A DNA stretch of 64,000 bases from Mercurialis annua (taxonomy: Eukaryota; Streptophyta; Magnoliopsida; Malpighiales; Euphorbiaceae), in NCBI RefSeq assembly GCF_937616625.2, contig NC_065570.1, forward strand, positions 19,554,046-19,618,045, in the 5' to 3' direction. Position 1 is the stretch's first letter; each line of letters begins with the position of its first letter. The position numbers and the translations under genes are program-made. Below are positions 32,880 through 46,530 of the stretch, piece after piece. A model generated the notes under the pieces. That model was not told where the DNA came from. It made no database searches and worked only from the letters and a program-made list of their open reading frames with translations.

Positions 32880-35800
32880 TTCGTAACGTTTGTAAACATG
32901 TGCCTTAAATCGCTAAAAAGATAAAACGTTTGGATTTGTTTCATTACGTTTGTAAACATTTGGCTTAAATTGCTAAAAAGGTGACACGTTTAAATTTTTT
33001 TCGTAACCTTTGTAAACGTTTGGCTTAATGCTAAAAAGGGGAAACATTGAGTTTTTATTCACTAAAAAAGGGAAACGTTTGGATTTTTTTCGTAAAGTTT
33101 GTAAACGTTTGGCTTAAATTGCAAAAAAGTGAAACGCTTGGATTTGTTTCGTAACATTTGGCTTAAATTGCTAAAAAGGTAAAACGCTTGGATTTGTTTT
33201 GTAACATTTGTAAATGTTTCGCTTACATTGCCAAAAAGGTAAAACGTTTGGATTTGTTTCGTAACGTTTATAAACGTTTAGCTTAAATCGCTAAAAAGGG
33301 GAAACATTTTGATTTGTTTTGTACCGTTTGTAAATGTTTGGCTTAAATCGCTAAAAAGGTAAAATGTTTGGATTTGTTTCGTAGCATATTAAATGTTTGG
33401 CTTAAATCGCTAAAATTGGGAAACGTTTGGATTTGTATCGTAACGTTTGTAAACGTTTGGCAAAAATTGCTAAAAAGGTGAAATGTTTGGTTTTGTTTCG
33501 TAACGTTTGTAAATGTTTGGCCTAAATTTCTAAAAAGGTGAAACATTTGGATTTGTTTCGTAACGTTTGTAAATGTTTGGCTTCAATCGCTAAAAAGGTG
33601 AAACATTTTGATTTGTTTCGTAACGTTTGTAAAGGGTTTGGCATAAATCGCTAAAAAGGTGAAATGTTTGTATTTGTTTAGTAACGTTTTAAACGTTTGG
33701 CTTAAATCGCTAAAATGGGAAAACGTTTGGATTTGTTTCGTAACGTTTTGAACGTTTGGCTTAAATCGCTAAAATGGGAAAACATTTGGATTTGTTTCGA
33801 AACGTTTGTAAACGTTAGGGTTAAATTGCTAATAAGGTAAAATGTTTGGTTTTGTTTTGTAACGTTTGTAAACGTTCGGCTTAAATCCCTGAAAAGGTGA
33901 AACTCTTAGATTTGTTTCGTAACGTTTGTAAATGTCTGGCTTAAATTGCTAAAAAGGTGAAACGCTTGGATTTGTTTCATAACGTTTGTAAACGTTTGAC
34001 TTAAATTACTAAAAGGGTGAAACGCTTGAATTTTTTTCGGAACGCTTGTAAACGTTTGGCTTAAATTGCTAAAAAGGTGAGACGCTTTGATTTATTTTGT
34101 AACGTTTATAAACAATTGGCTTAAATTGCTAAAAAGTGAAACGTTGGATTTTGTTTCGTGACGTTTGTTAGGGTTTGTCTTAAATCGCTAAAAATGTGAA
34201 ACGTTTGGTTTTGTTTCGTAACGTTTGTAAACGTTTGGCTTAAATCGCAAAAAAGGGGAAACGTTTGGTTTTGTATCGTAACGTTTGTATATGTTTGGCT
34301 TAAATCGCTAAAAAGGTGAAACGTTTGGATTTGTTTCGTAATCTTTGTGAAGGTATGGCTTAAATCGCTAAAAAAGGGAAAGGTTTGGATTTGATTCGTA
34401 ACGTTTGTAAACGTTTGGCTTAAATTGCTAAAAAGGTGAAACGCCTGGATTTGTATCGAAACGTTTGTAAATGTTTGGCTTAAATAGCTAAAAAGGTTAA
34501 ATGCTTAGTTTTGTTTCGCAACGTTTGTAAAGGTTTGGCTTTAATCGCTAAAAAGGGAAAACGTTTGGATTTATTTCGTAGAGTTTTAAACGTTTGGCTT
34601 AAATCGCTAAAATGGGGAAACGTTTGGATTTGTTTCGTAACGTTTGTAAACGTTTGGCTTAAATCGCAAAAAAAGTGAAATATTTGGATTTGTTTCGTAA
34701 CGTTTGTATACGTTTGGCTGAAATAGCTAAAAACGTGAACCGTTTGAAATTTCGTAACGTTCGTAAACGTTTGGCTTAAATTGCTAAAAAGGTAAAACAC
34801 TTGGATTTCTTTCGTAACATTTGTAAACGTTTGGATTAAATTGCTAAAAAGGTGAAACGCTTGGATTTGTTTTGTAACGTTTGTAAACGTTTGGCTTAAA
34901 TTGCTATAAAGGTGAAACGTTTGGATTTGTTTCGTAGCGTTTTAAACGTTTGGTTTTGTTTCGTAGCGTCTGTAAACGTTCGGGTTAAATCGCTGAAAAT
35001 GTGAAACGTTTGTATTGTTTCGTATCATTTGTAAACGCTTGCCTTAAATCGCTAAAAAGATAAAACGTTTGGATTTGTTTCGTAACGTTTGTTAACGTTT
35101 GGCATAAATTGCTAAAAAGGTGACATGTTTGGATTTGTTTCGTAACCTTTGTAGACGTTTGGCTTAAATCCTTAAAAGGTAAGACGTTTGTTTTTTTTTT
35201 CGTAACGTTTGTAAACGTTTTAAACGTTTGGTTTTTTTTCATAATGTTTGTAAACATTTGCCTTATATCGCTAAAAAGGTGAAACACTTTTTTTTGTTTC
35301 GTAACGTTTTTAAGGGTTTGGCTTAAATCGCTAAAAATGTGAAACGTTTGGATGTGTTTCATAACGTTTTAAACATTTGGTTTTGTTTCATAATGTTTTT
35401 AAACGTGTGGCTTAAATCGCTAAAAAGGTGAAACATTTTAATTGGTTTTGTAACGTTTGTAAACGTTTGGCTTAAATTGCTAAAAAGGTGAAACGCTTGG
35501 ATATGTTTCGTAACGTTTGGCATGAATTTCTAAAAAGGTGAAATGCTTGCTTTTGTTTCATAACGTTTGTAAAGGTTTTGCTTAAATCGCTAAAAAGGTG
35601 AAACGTTTGGATTTGTTTCGTAACGTTTTAAACGTTTGGCTTAAATCGCTAAAATGGGGAAACGTTTGGACTTATTTCGTAACATTTGTAAACGTTTGGC
35701 TTATATCGCTAAAAAGGTGAAACGTTTGACATTTCGTAACGCTTGTACACATTTGGCTTTAATCGCTAAAATGGGGAAACGATTGTATTTGTTTCGTAAC

Positions 35801-38800
35801 GTTTGTAAACGTTTGGCTTAAATTCCTATAAAGGTGAAACGTTTGGATTTGTTTCGTAATATTTTAAACGTTTGGTTTTGTTTCGTAACGTTTGTAAACG
35901 TTCGGTTTAAATTGCTAAAAATAAGAAACGTTTGTATTTGTTTCATATCATTTGTAAACATGTGCCTTAAATCGCTAAAAAGATAAAACGTTTTGATTTG
36001 TTTCGTTACGTTTGTAAACATTTGGCTTAAATTGCTAAAAAGGTGACACGTTTAAATTTGTTTCGTAAACTTTGTAAACGTTTGGCTTAATGCTAAAAAG
36101 GGGAAACGTTTTGTTTTTTTTCATAACCTTTGTAAATGTTTGGCTTAAATCACTAAAAAGGCGAAACATTTGGATTTTTTTCGTAACGTTTGTAAACGTT
36201 TGGCTTAAATTGCAAAAAAAGTGAAACGCTTGGATTTGTTTCGTAACTTTTGGCTTAAATTGCTAAAAACGTAAAACGTTTGGATTTCTTTTGTAACGTT
36301 TGTAAATGTTTCGCTTACATTGCTAAAAAGGTAAAACGTTTGGATTTGTTTCGTAACGTTTATAAACGTTTGGCTTAAATCGCTAAAAAGGGGAAACGTT
36401 TTGATTTGTTTTGTACCGTTTGTAAATGTTTGGCTTAAATCGCTAAAAAGGTGAAATGTTTGTATTTTTTTGTAGCATATTAAATGTTTGGCTTATATCG
36501 CTAAAATGGGGAAACGTTCGGATTTGTATCGTAACGTTTGTAAACGTTTGGCAAAAATTGCTAAAAAGGTGAACTGTTTGGTTTTGTTTCCCAACGTTTG
36601 TAAATGTTTGGCTTAAATTGCTAAAAAGGTGAAACATTTGGATTTGTTTCGTAACGTTTGTAAATGTTTGGCTTCAATCACTAAAAAGGTGAAACATTTG
36701 GATTTGTTTCGTAACGTTTGTAAAGGGTTTGGCATAAATCGCTAAAAAGGTGAAATGTTTGTATTTGTTTCGTAACGTTTTAAACGTTTGGCTTAAATCG
36801 CTAAAATGGGAAAACTTTTGGATTTGTTTTGTAACATTTTGAACGTTTGGCTTAAATCGCTAAAATGGGAAAACGTTTGGATTTGTTTCGAAACGTTTGT
36901 AAACGTGAGGCTTAAATTGCTAATAAGGTGAAATGTTTGGTTTTGTTTCGTAACGTTTGTAAACGTTCGGCTTAAATCCCTAAAAAGGTGAAACTTTTAG
37001 ATTTGTTTCGTAACGTTTGTAAATGTCTGGCTTAAATTGCTAAAAAGGTGAAACGCTTGGATTTGTTTCATAACGTTTGTAAACGTTTGACTTAAATTAC
37101 TAAAAGGGTGAAACGCTTGAATTTGTTTCAGAATGCTTGTAAACGTTTGGCTTAAATTGCTAAGAAGGTGAGACGCTTTGATTTATTTTGTAACATTTGT
37201 AAACAATTGGCTTAAATTGCTAAAAAGTGAAACGTTGTATTTTGTTTCGTGACGTTTGTAAGGGTTTGTCTTAAATCGCTAAAAATGTGAAACGTTTGGA
37301 TTTGTTTCGCAACGTTTGGTTTTGTTTCGTAACGTTTGTAAACGTTTGGCTTAAATCGCAAAAAAGGGGAAACGTTTGGTTTTGTATCTTAACGTTTGTA
37401 TATGTTTGGCTTAAATCGCTAAAAAGGTGAAACGTTTGGATTTGTTTCGTAACCTTTGTAAAGGTTTGGCTTAAATCGCTAAAAAAGGGAAAGGTTTGGA
37501 TTTGATTCGTAACGTTTGTAAACGTTTGGCTTAAATTGCTAAAAAGGTGAAACGCTTGAATTTGTTTCGTAACGTTTGTAAATGTTTGGCTTAAATAGCT
37601 AAAAAGGTTAAATGCTTAGTTTTGTTTCGCAACGTTTGTAAAGGTTTGGCTTTAATCGCTAAAAAGGGAAAACGTTTGGATTTGTTTCGTAGAGTTTTAA
37701 ACGTTTGGCTTAAATCGCTAAAATGGGGAAACGTTTGGATTTGTTTCGTAACGTTTGTAAACGTTTGGCTTGAATCGCTAAAAAGGTGAAATATTTGGAT
37801 TTGTTTCGTAACGTTTGTATACGTTTGGCTGAAATAGCTAAAAACGGGAACCGTTTGAAATTTTGTAACGTTCGTAAACGTTTGGCTTAAATTGCTAAAA
37901 AGGTAAAACACTTGGATTTCTTTCGTAACATTTGTAAACGTTTGGATTAAATTGCTAAAAAGGTGAAACGCTTGGATTTGTTTTGTAACGTTTGTAAACG
38001 TTTGGCTTAAATTGCTAAAAAGGTGAAACGTTTGGATTTGTTTCGTAGCGTTTTAAACGTTTGGTTTTGTTTCGTAGCGTCTGTAAACGTTCGGGTTAAA
38101 TCGCTGAAAATGTGAAACGTTTGTATTGTTTCGTATCATTTGTAAACGCTTGCCTTAAATCGCTGAAAAGATAAAACATTTGGATTTGTTTCGTAACGTT
38201 TGTAAACGTTTGGCATAAATTGCTAAAATGGTGACATGTTTAGCTTTATTTCGTAACCTTTGTAGACGTTTGGCTTAAATCCTTAAAAAGGTAAGACGTT
38301 TGGTTTTTTTTCGTAACGTTTGTAAACGTTTTAAACGTTTGGTTTTTTTTCATAATGTTTGTAAACATTTGCCTTAAATCGCTAAAAAGGTGAAACGCTT
38401 TTTTTTGTTTCGTAACGTTTTTAAGGGTTTGACTTAAATCGCTAAAAATGTGAAACGTTTGGATGTGTTTCATAACGTTTTAAACATTTGGTTTTGTTTC
38501 AAAACGTTTGTAAACGTGTGGCGTAAATCGCTAAAAAGGTGAAACATTTTGATTGGTTTTGTAACGTTTGTAAACGTTTGGCTTAAATTGCTAAAAAGGT
38601 GAAACGCTTGGATATGTTTTGTAACGTTTGGCATGAATTTCTAAAAAGGTGAAATGCTTTCTTTTGTTTCATAACGTTTGTAAAGGTTTTGCTTAAATCG
38701 CTAAAAAGGTGAAACGTTTGGATTTGTTTCGTAACGTTTTAAACGTTTGGCTTAAATCGCTAAAATGGGGAAACGTTTGGACTTGTTTCGTAACGTTTGT

Positions 38801-41540
38801 AAACGTTTGGCTTAAATCGCTAAAAAGGTGAAACGTTTGACATTTCGTAACGCTTGTACACGTTTTGCTTTAATCGCTAAAATGAGGAAACGATTGTATT
38901 TGTTTCGCAACGTTTGTAAACGTTTGGCTTAAATTCCTATAAAGGTGAAACGTTTGGATTTGTTTCGTAATGTTTTAAACGTTTAGTTTTGTTTCGTAGA
39001 GTTTGTAAACGTTCGGTTTAAATCGCTAAAAATGTGAAACTTTTGTATTTGTTTCGTAATGTTTGTAAACATGTGCCTTAAATCGCTAAAAAGATAAAAC
39101 GTTTGGATTTGTTTCGTTACGTTTGTAAACATTTGGCTTAAATTGCTAAAAAGGTGACACGTTTAAATTTGTTTCGTAAACTTTGTAAACGTTTGGCTTA
39201 ATGCTAAAAAGGGGATACGTTTGGTTTTTTTTCATAACCTTTGTAAACGTTTGGCTTAAATCACTAAAAAGGCGAAACGTTTGGATTTTTTTCGTAACGT
39301 TTGTAAACGTTTGGCTTAAATTGCAAAAAAAGTGAAACGCTTGGATTTGTTTCGTAACATTTGGCTTAAATTGCTAAAAAGGTAAAACGCTTGGATTTTT
39401 TTTGCAACGTTTGTAAATGTTTCGCTTACATTGCTAAAAAGGTAAAACGTTTGGATTTGTTTCGTAACGTTTGGCTTAAATCGCTAAAAAGGGGAAACGT
39501 TTTGATTTGTTTCGTACCGTTTGTAAATGTTTGGCTTAAATCGCTAAAAAGGTGAAATGTTTGGATTTTTTTCGTAGCATATTAAATGTTTAGCATAAAT
39601 CGCTAAAATGGGGAAACGTTTGGATTTGTATCGTAACGTTTGTAAACGTTTGGCAAAAATTGCTAAAAAGGTGAAATGTTTGGTTTTGTTTCGTAACGTT
39701 TGTAAATGTTTTGCTTAAATTGCTAAAAAGGGGACACATTTGGATTTGTTTCGTAACGTTTGTAAATGTTTGGCTTAAATCGCTAAAAAGGTGAAACATT
39801 TGGATTTGTTTCGTAACGTTTGTAAAGGGTTTGGCATAAATCGCTAAAAAGGTGAAATGTTTGTATTTCTTTCGTAACGTTTTAAATGTTTGGCTTAAAT
39901 CGCTAAAATGGGAAAAATTTGGATTTGTTTCGAAACGTTTGTAAACGTTAGGCTTAAATCGCTAAAATGGGAAAACGTTTGGATTTGTTTCGTAACTTTT
40001 GTAAATGTTCGGCTTAAATCCCTAAAAAGGTGAAACTTTTAGATTTGTTTCGTAACGTTTGTCAATGTCTGGCTTAAATTGCTAAAAAGGTGAAACGCTT
40101 GGATTTGTTTCGTAACGTTTGTAAACGTTTGACTTAAATTACTAAAAGGGTGAAACGCTTGAATTTGTTTCGGAACGCTTGTAAACGTTTGGCTTAAATT
40201 GCTAAAAAGGTGAGACGTTTTGATTTATTTTGTAACGTTTGTAAACAATTGGCTTAAATTGCTAAAAAGTGAAACGTTGGATTTTGTTTCATAACGTTTG
40301 TACGGGTTTGTCTTAAATCGCTAAAAAGGTGAAACGTTTGGATTTGTTTCGTAACGTTTGGTTTTGTTTCGTAACGTTTGTAAACGTTTGGCTTAAATCG
40401 CAAAAAAGGGGAAACGTTTGGTTTTGTATCGTAACGTTTATATATGTTTGGCTTAAATCGCTAAAAAGGTGAAACGTTTGGATTTGTTTCGTAACCTTTG
40501 TAAAGGTTTGGCTTAAATCGCTAAAAAAGGGAAAGGTTTGGATTTGATTCGTAACGTTTGTAAACGTTTGGCTTAAATAAAGACAACGTCAAGGGTATAT
40601 GTGACAGTTTTTCTAGGTCAGGGTATAAACGAAATAAAGATTAAAGGTGAGGGTTTTTTAAGTAATTAAGCCAATTGCTAAAAAGGTGAAACGCTTGGAT
40701 TTGTTTCGTAACGTTTGTAAATGTTTGGCTTAAATAGCTTAAAAGGTAAAACGCTTAGTTTTGTTTCGCAACGTTTGTAAAGGTTTGGCTTTAATCGCTA
40801 AAAAGGGAAAACGTTTGGATTTGTTTCGTAGAGTTTTAAACGTTTGGCTTAAATCGCTAAAATGGGGAAACGTTTGGATTTGTTTCGTAACGTTTGTAAA
40901 CGTTTGGCTTAAATCGCTAAAAAGGTGAAATATTTGGATTTGTTTCGTAACGTTTGTATACGTTTGGCTTAAATAGCTAAAAATATGAACCGTTTGAAAT
41001 TTCGTAACCTTCGTAAACGTTTGGCTTAAATTGCTAAAAAGGTAAAACACTTGGATTTCTTTCGTAACATTTGTAAACGTTTGGATTAAATTGCTAAAAA
41101 GGTGAAACGCTTGGATTTGTTTTGTAACGTTTGTAAACGTTTGGTTTAAATTGCTAAAAAGGTGAAACGTTTGGATTTGTTTCGTAGCATTTTAAACGTT
41201 TGGTTTTGTTTCGTAGCGTCTATAAACGTTCGGGTTAAATCGCTGAAAATGTGAAACGTTTGTATTGTTTCGTATCATTTGTAAACGCTTGCCTTAAATC
41301 GCTAAAAAGATAAAACGTTTGGATTTGTTTCGTAACGTTTGTACACGTTTGGCATAAATTGCTAAAAAGGTGACATGTTTGGATTTGTTTCGTAACCTTT
41401 GTAGACGTTTGGCTTAAATCCTTAAAAAGGTAAGACGTTTGGTTTTTTTTAGTAACGTTTGTAAACGTTTTAAACGTTTGGTTTTTTTTTTTTTCATAAT
41501 GTTTGTAAATGTTTGCCTTAAATCGCTAAAAAGGTGAAAC
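32880..41540. repeat. Higher-order repeat, period about 3.06-3.15 kb, nearly three copies
   Basis: Marker variants recur at about 3.1-kb spacing: CATGTGCC at 32897, 35959 and 39070, and GTAGACGTTT at 35151, 38262 and 41401. Each unit is about 51 monomers. Copy 3 fades after about 41540 and holds the insert 40579-40672. Confidence 0.85.
40579..40672. other. Non-satellite insert (~94 bp) within satellite
   Basis: Monomer sequence breaks after CTTAAAT and resumes at AATTGCTAAAAAGG. Between lies unrelated DNA including AAGGGTATATGTGACAG and GAGGGTTTTTTAAG. It is absent at the equivalent place in the other two higher-order copies (near 34413 and 37532), so it arrived after amplification. No terminal repeats are clear. 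Filler DNA or a small fragment of an unseen repeat are both possible. Confidence 0.8.
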
Positions 41541-43199
41541 GTTTGGTTTTGTTCGTAACATTTGTAAACGTTTGAATTTGCTTCGTAACGTTTGAATTTG
41601 CTTCGTAACGTTCGTAACATTTTAGACGTTTGGATTTGTTTCGAAACGTTTGGATTTGTTTCATAACATTTGTAAACGTTCGGCTTCAATCACTAAAAAG
41701 GTGAAATGTTTGGATTTATTTCGTAATGTTTGTAAACGTTTGGCTTAAATTGCTAAAAAGGTAAAACGCCTGGATTTGTTTCGTAATATTTGTAAACATT
41801 AGGAGTAAATCGCTAAAAAAGTGAAACATTTGGATTTGTTTCATAACGTTTGTAAACGTTTGGCTTAAATAGCTAAAAAGGGGAAACGTTTGGGGACTTG
41901 TTTCGTATTGTTTGTAAACGTTTGGCTTCAATTGCTAAAAAGGTGAAACGCTTGGATTTGTTTTGTAACGTTTGTTAACGTTTGGCTTATATTGCTAAAA
42001 AGTAGAAACGCTTGGATTTTTTTCGTAACGTTTGTAAACGTTTGGCATAAATTGCTAATAAGGTGAAACGCTTGGTTTTTGTTTCGTAACGTTTGTAAAC
42101 GTTTGGCTTAAATCGCCAAAATGAGAAACGTTTAGATTTGTTTCGTAACGTTTTAAATGTTTGGATTTGTTTCGTAACGTTTGTAAACGTTTGCCTTAAA
42201 TCGCTAAAAAGGGGAAACGTTTGTATTTGTTTCGTAATGTTCGTAAACGTTTGTCTTAAATCGCTAAAAAGGGGAAACGTTTGGATTTATATTGTAACGT
42301 TTGTAAACGTTTGGCTTAAATCTGTAAAAAGGGGAAACGTTTGGATTTGTTTCATAACGTTTGTAAACATTTGTCTTAAATTGCTATTAAGGTGAAACGC
42401 TTGGATTTGTTTCGTAACGTTTGTAACGTTTGGCTTAAATTGCAAAAAAGGTGAAAAAATTGGATTTGCTTCGTAACCCTTGTAAACATTTGGCTTAAAT
42501 TGCTAAAAAGATGAAATGTTTGGATTTATTTCATACGTTTGTATACGTTTGGCTTAAATCGCTAAAAAGGTGAAATGTTTACATTTGTTGCGTAACGTTT
42601 GTAAACGTTTGGCTTAAATTTCTAAATAGGTAAAACACTTGGATTTTTTTCATAACGTTTATAAACGTTTGGCTTAAACTGCTAAAATGGTGAAACGCTT
42701 GGATTTATTTCGTAACGTTTTTAAACGTTTTGCTATAAAGGTGAAAGGCTTTGTTTTGTTTCGTAATGTTTGTAAATGTTTGCCTTAAATCGCTTAAAAT
42801 GTGAAACGTTAGGATTTTCATTGTAACGTTTTAAACGTTTGGTTTTGCTTCGTAACGTTTGTAAACGTTTGGCTTAAATCGCTGAAAAGGTGAAACATTT
42901 GGATTTGTTTCGTAATGTTTGTAAACGTTTGGCTTAAATTGCTAAAAAGGTGGAAATGCTTGGATTTGTTTCGTAATGTTTGTAAACGTTGGATTCAATC
43001 GCTAAAAAGGTGAAATGTTTGGATTTATTTAGTAATATTTGTAAACGTTTGGCCTAAATCGCTATAAAGGTGAAACGTTTGGATATGTTTTGTAACGTTT
43101 TAAACGTTTGGCTTAAATCGCTAAAATGGGGAAATGTTTGAATTTATTTTGTAATGTTTGTAAACGTTTGGCTAAAATCGCTAAAAAGGTGAAACGTTT

Positions 43200-46100
43200 T
43201 GTTTCGTAACGTTTGTAACCGTTCGAATTAAATAGCTAAAAATATGAAACGTTTGGCTTAAATTGCTAAAGAGGTGAAACATTTGGATTTGTTTCGTATC
43301 GTTTGTAAACGTTTCGCATAAATTGCTAAAAAAGTGAAACGTTTAGATTTGTTTTGTAACGTTTGTAAACGTTTGGCTTATATTGCTAAAAAGGTGAAAC
43401 GCTTGGATTTGTTTCGTAACGTTTGTAAACGTTTGGCTTACATTGCTAAAAAGGGGAAACGTTTCAATTTGTTTCCTAGCGTTTGTAAACGTTTGGCTTA
43501 AATCGCTAAAAAGGTGAAACATTTGGATATGTTTCGTAACGTTCATAAACGTTTGGCATAAATAGCTAAAAAGGTGAAACATTTGGATTAGTTTTGTAAC
43601 TTTTGTAAATGTTTGGCTTACATCGCTAAAAAGGTGAAACGTTTGAATTTGTTTCGTAACGTTTTAAACGTTTGGCTTAAATCGCTAAAATGGGGCAACG
43701 TTTGAATTTGTTTCGTAACGTTTGTAACCGTTTGGCTAATATCGCTAGAAAGGTGAAATGTTTGGTTTTGTTTCGTAGCGTTTGTTAACGTTCGGATTAA
43801 ATCGCTAAAAAGGTGAAATGTTTGGCTTAAATTGCTAAAAAGGTGAAACGCTTGGATTTATTTCGTATCGTTTGTAAACGTTTGGCTTAAATTGCTAAAA
43901 AGGTGAAACCCTTGGATTTGTTTCGTTATGTTTGTAAACGTTTGGCTTAAATTGCGAAAAAGGTGAAACCCTTGGATTTGTTTTGTAACGTTTGTAAATG
44001 TTTGGCTTAAATTGCTAAAAAGGTGAAACATTTGGATTTGTTTCATAATCTTTGTAAACGTTTGGCTTAAATCGCTAAAAAGGGGAAACGTTTGGATTTT
44101 TTTTGTAATGTTTGTAAACATTTGGCTTAAATTGCTAAAAAGGTGAAACACTTGGATTTGTTTCGAAACGTTTGTAAATGTTCGGCTTAAATTTCTAAAA
44201 AGGTGAAACGTTTGGATTTGTTTCGTATCGTTAGTAAACGTTTTGCATAAATCGCTAAAAACGTGAAACGTTTGGATTTGTTTTGTAACGTTTGTAAACG
44301 TTTGGCTTAAATTGCTAAAAAGGTGAAACGCTTGGATTTGTTTCGTAACGTTTGTAAACGTTTGGCTTACATTGCTAAAAAGGGGAAACGTTTCAATTTG
44401 TTTCCTAGCGTTTGTAAACGTTTGGCTTAAATCGCTAAAAAGGTGAAACATTTGGATATGTTTCGTAACGTTTGTAAATGTTTGGCATAAATAGCTAAAA
44501 AGGTGAAACATTTGGATTTGTTTTGTAACTTTTGTAAATGTTTGGCTTAAATCGCTAAAAAGGTGAAACTTTTGGAGTTGTTTCGTAACGTTTTAAACGT
44601 TTGGTTTAAATCGCTAAAATGGGGAAACGTTTGAATTCGTTTCGTAACGTTTGTAAACGTTTGGCTAAAATCGCTAGAAAGGTGAAATGTTTGGTTTTGT
44701 TTCATAACGTTTGTAAACGTTCGGATTAAATCGCTAAAAAGGTGAAACGTTTGGTTTAAATTGCTAAAAAGGTGAAACGCTTGGATTTATTTCGTATCGT
44801 TTGTAAACGTTTGGCTTAAATTGCTAAAAAGGTGAAACCCTTGGATTTGTTTCGTAACGTTTGTAAATGTTTGGCTTAAATTGCTAAAAAGGTGAAACGC
44901 TTGGATTTGTTTCGAAACGTATTTAAATGTTTGGCTTAAATTGCTAAAAAGGGGAAACATTTGGATTTGGTTCATAACCTTTTTAAACGTTTGGCTTAAA
45001 TCGCTAAAAAGGGAAAACATTTGGATTTTATTTGTTAAGTATGTAAACATTTGGCTTAAATTGCTAAAAAGATGAAACACTTGGATTTGTTTCATAAAGT
45101 TTGTAAATGTTCGGCTTAAATTGCTAAAGAGGTTAAACGTTTGGATTTGTTTCGTATCGTTTGTAAACGTTTCGCATAAATTGCTAAAAAAGTGAAACGT
45201 TTAGATTTGTTTTGTAACGTTTGTAAACGTTTGGCTTATATTGCTAAAAAGGTGAAACGCTTGGATTTGTTTCGTAACGTTTGTAAACGTTTGGCTTACA
45301 TTGCTAAAAAGGGGAAACGTTTCAATTTGTTTCCTAGCGTGTAAACGTTTGGCTTAAATCGCTAAAAAGGTGAAACATTTGGATATGTTTCGTAACGTTC
45401 ATAAACGTTTGGCATAAATAGCTAAAAAGGTGAAACATTTGGATTAGTTTTGTAACTTTTGTAAATGTTTGGCTTACATCGCTAAAAAGGTGAAACGTTT
45501 GAATTTGTTTCGTAACGTTTTAAACGTTTGGCTTAAATCGCTAAAATGGGGCAACGTTTGAATTTGTTTCATAACGTTTGTAACCGTTTGGCTAATATCG
45601 CTAGAAAGGTGAAATGTTTGGTTTTATTTCGTAACGTTTGTTAACGTTCGGATTAAATCGCTAAAAAGGTGAAATGTTTGGCTTAAATTGCTCAAAAGGT
45701 GAAGCGCTTGGATTTGTTTCGTATCGTTTGTAAACGTTTGGCTTAAATTGCTAAAAAGGTGAAACTCTTGGATTTGTTTCGTAACGTTTGTAAACGTTTG
45801 GCCTAAATTGCTAAAATGGTGAAACGCTTGGATTTGTTTCGTAACGTTTGTAAATGTTTGGCTTAAATTTCTAAAAAGGTGAAACATTTGGATTTGTTTC
45901 ATAATCTTTGTAAACTTTTGGCTTAAATCGCTAAAAAGAGGAAACGTTTGGATTTGTTTTGTAACGTTTGTAATTATTTGGCTTAAATTGCTAAAAAGGT
46001 GAAACGCTTGGATTTGTTTCGTAACATTTGTAAATGTTCGGCTAAAATTGCTAAAAATGTGAAACGTTTGGATTTGTTTCGTATCGTTTGTAAACGTTTC

Positions 46101-46500
46101 GGATAAATTGCTAAAAACGTGAAACATTTGGATTTGTTTTGTAACGTTTGTAAACGTTTGGCTTAAATTGCTAAAAAGGTGAAACGCTTGGATTTGTTTT
46201 GTAACGTTTGTAAACGTTTGTCTTACATTGCTAAAAAGGTGAAACGTTTCAAATTTTTTCCTAGCGTTTGTAAACGTTTGGCTTAAATCGCTAAAAAGGT
46301 GAAACATTTGGATATTTTTCGTAACGTTTGTAAACGTTTGGCATAAATAGCTAAAATGGTGAAACATTTGGATTTGTTTTGTAACTTTTGTAAATGTTTG
46401 GCTTAAATCGCCAAAAAGGTGAAACGTTTGGATTTGTTTCATAACGTTTTAAATGTTTGGCTTAAATTGCTAAAATGGGGCAACATTTGAATTTGTTTCG
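43200..46500. repeat. Higher-order repeat, period about 928 bp
   Basis: ATTTGGATAT marks four units at 43521, 44450, 45377 and 46306 (spacings 929, 927, 929). Copies 1 and 3 share extra variants (GTTCATAAACG, GGATTAGTTTTG), suggesting a two-unit duplication of about 1.86 kb. Confidence 0.85.
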
Positions 46501-46530
46501 TAACGTTTAAAAACATTTGGCTTAAATTGC

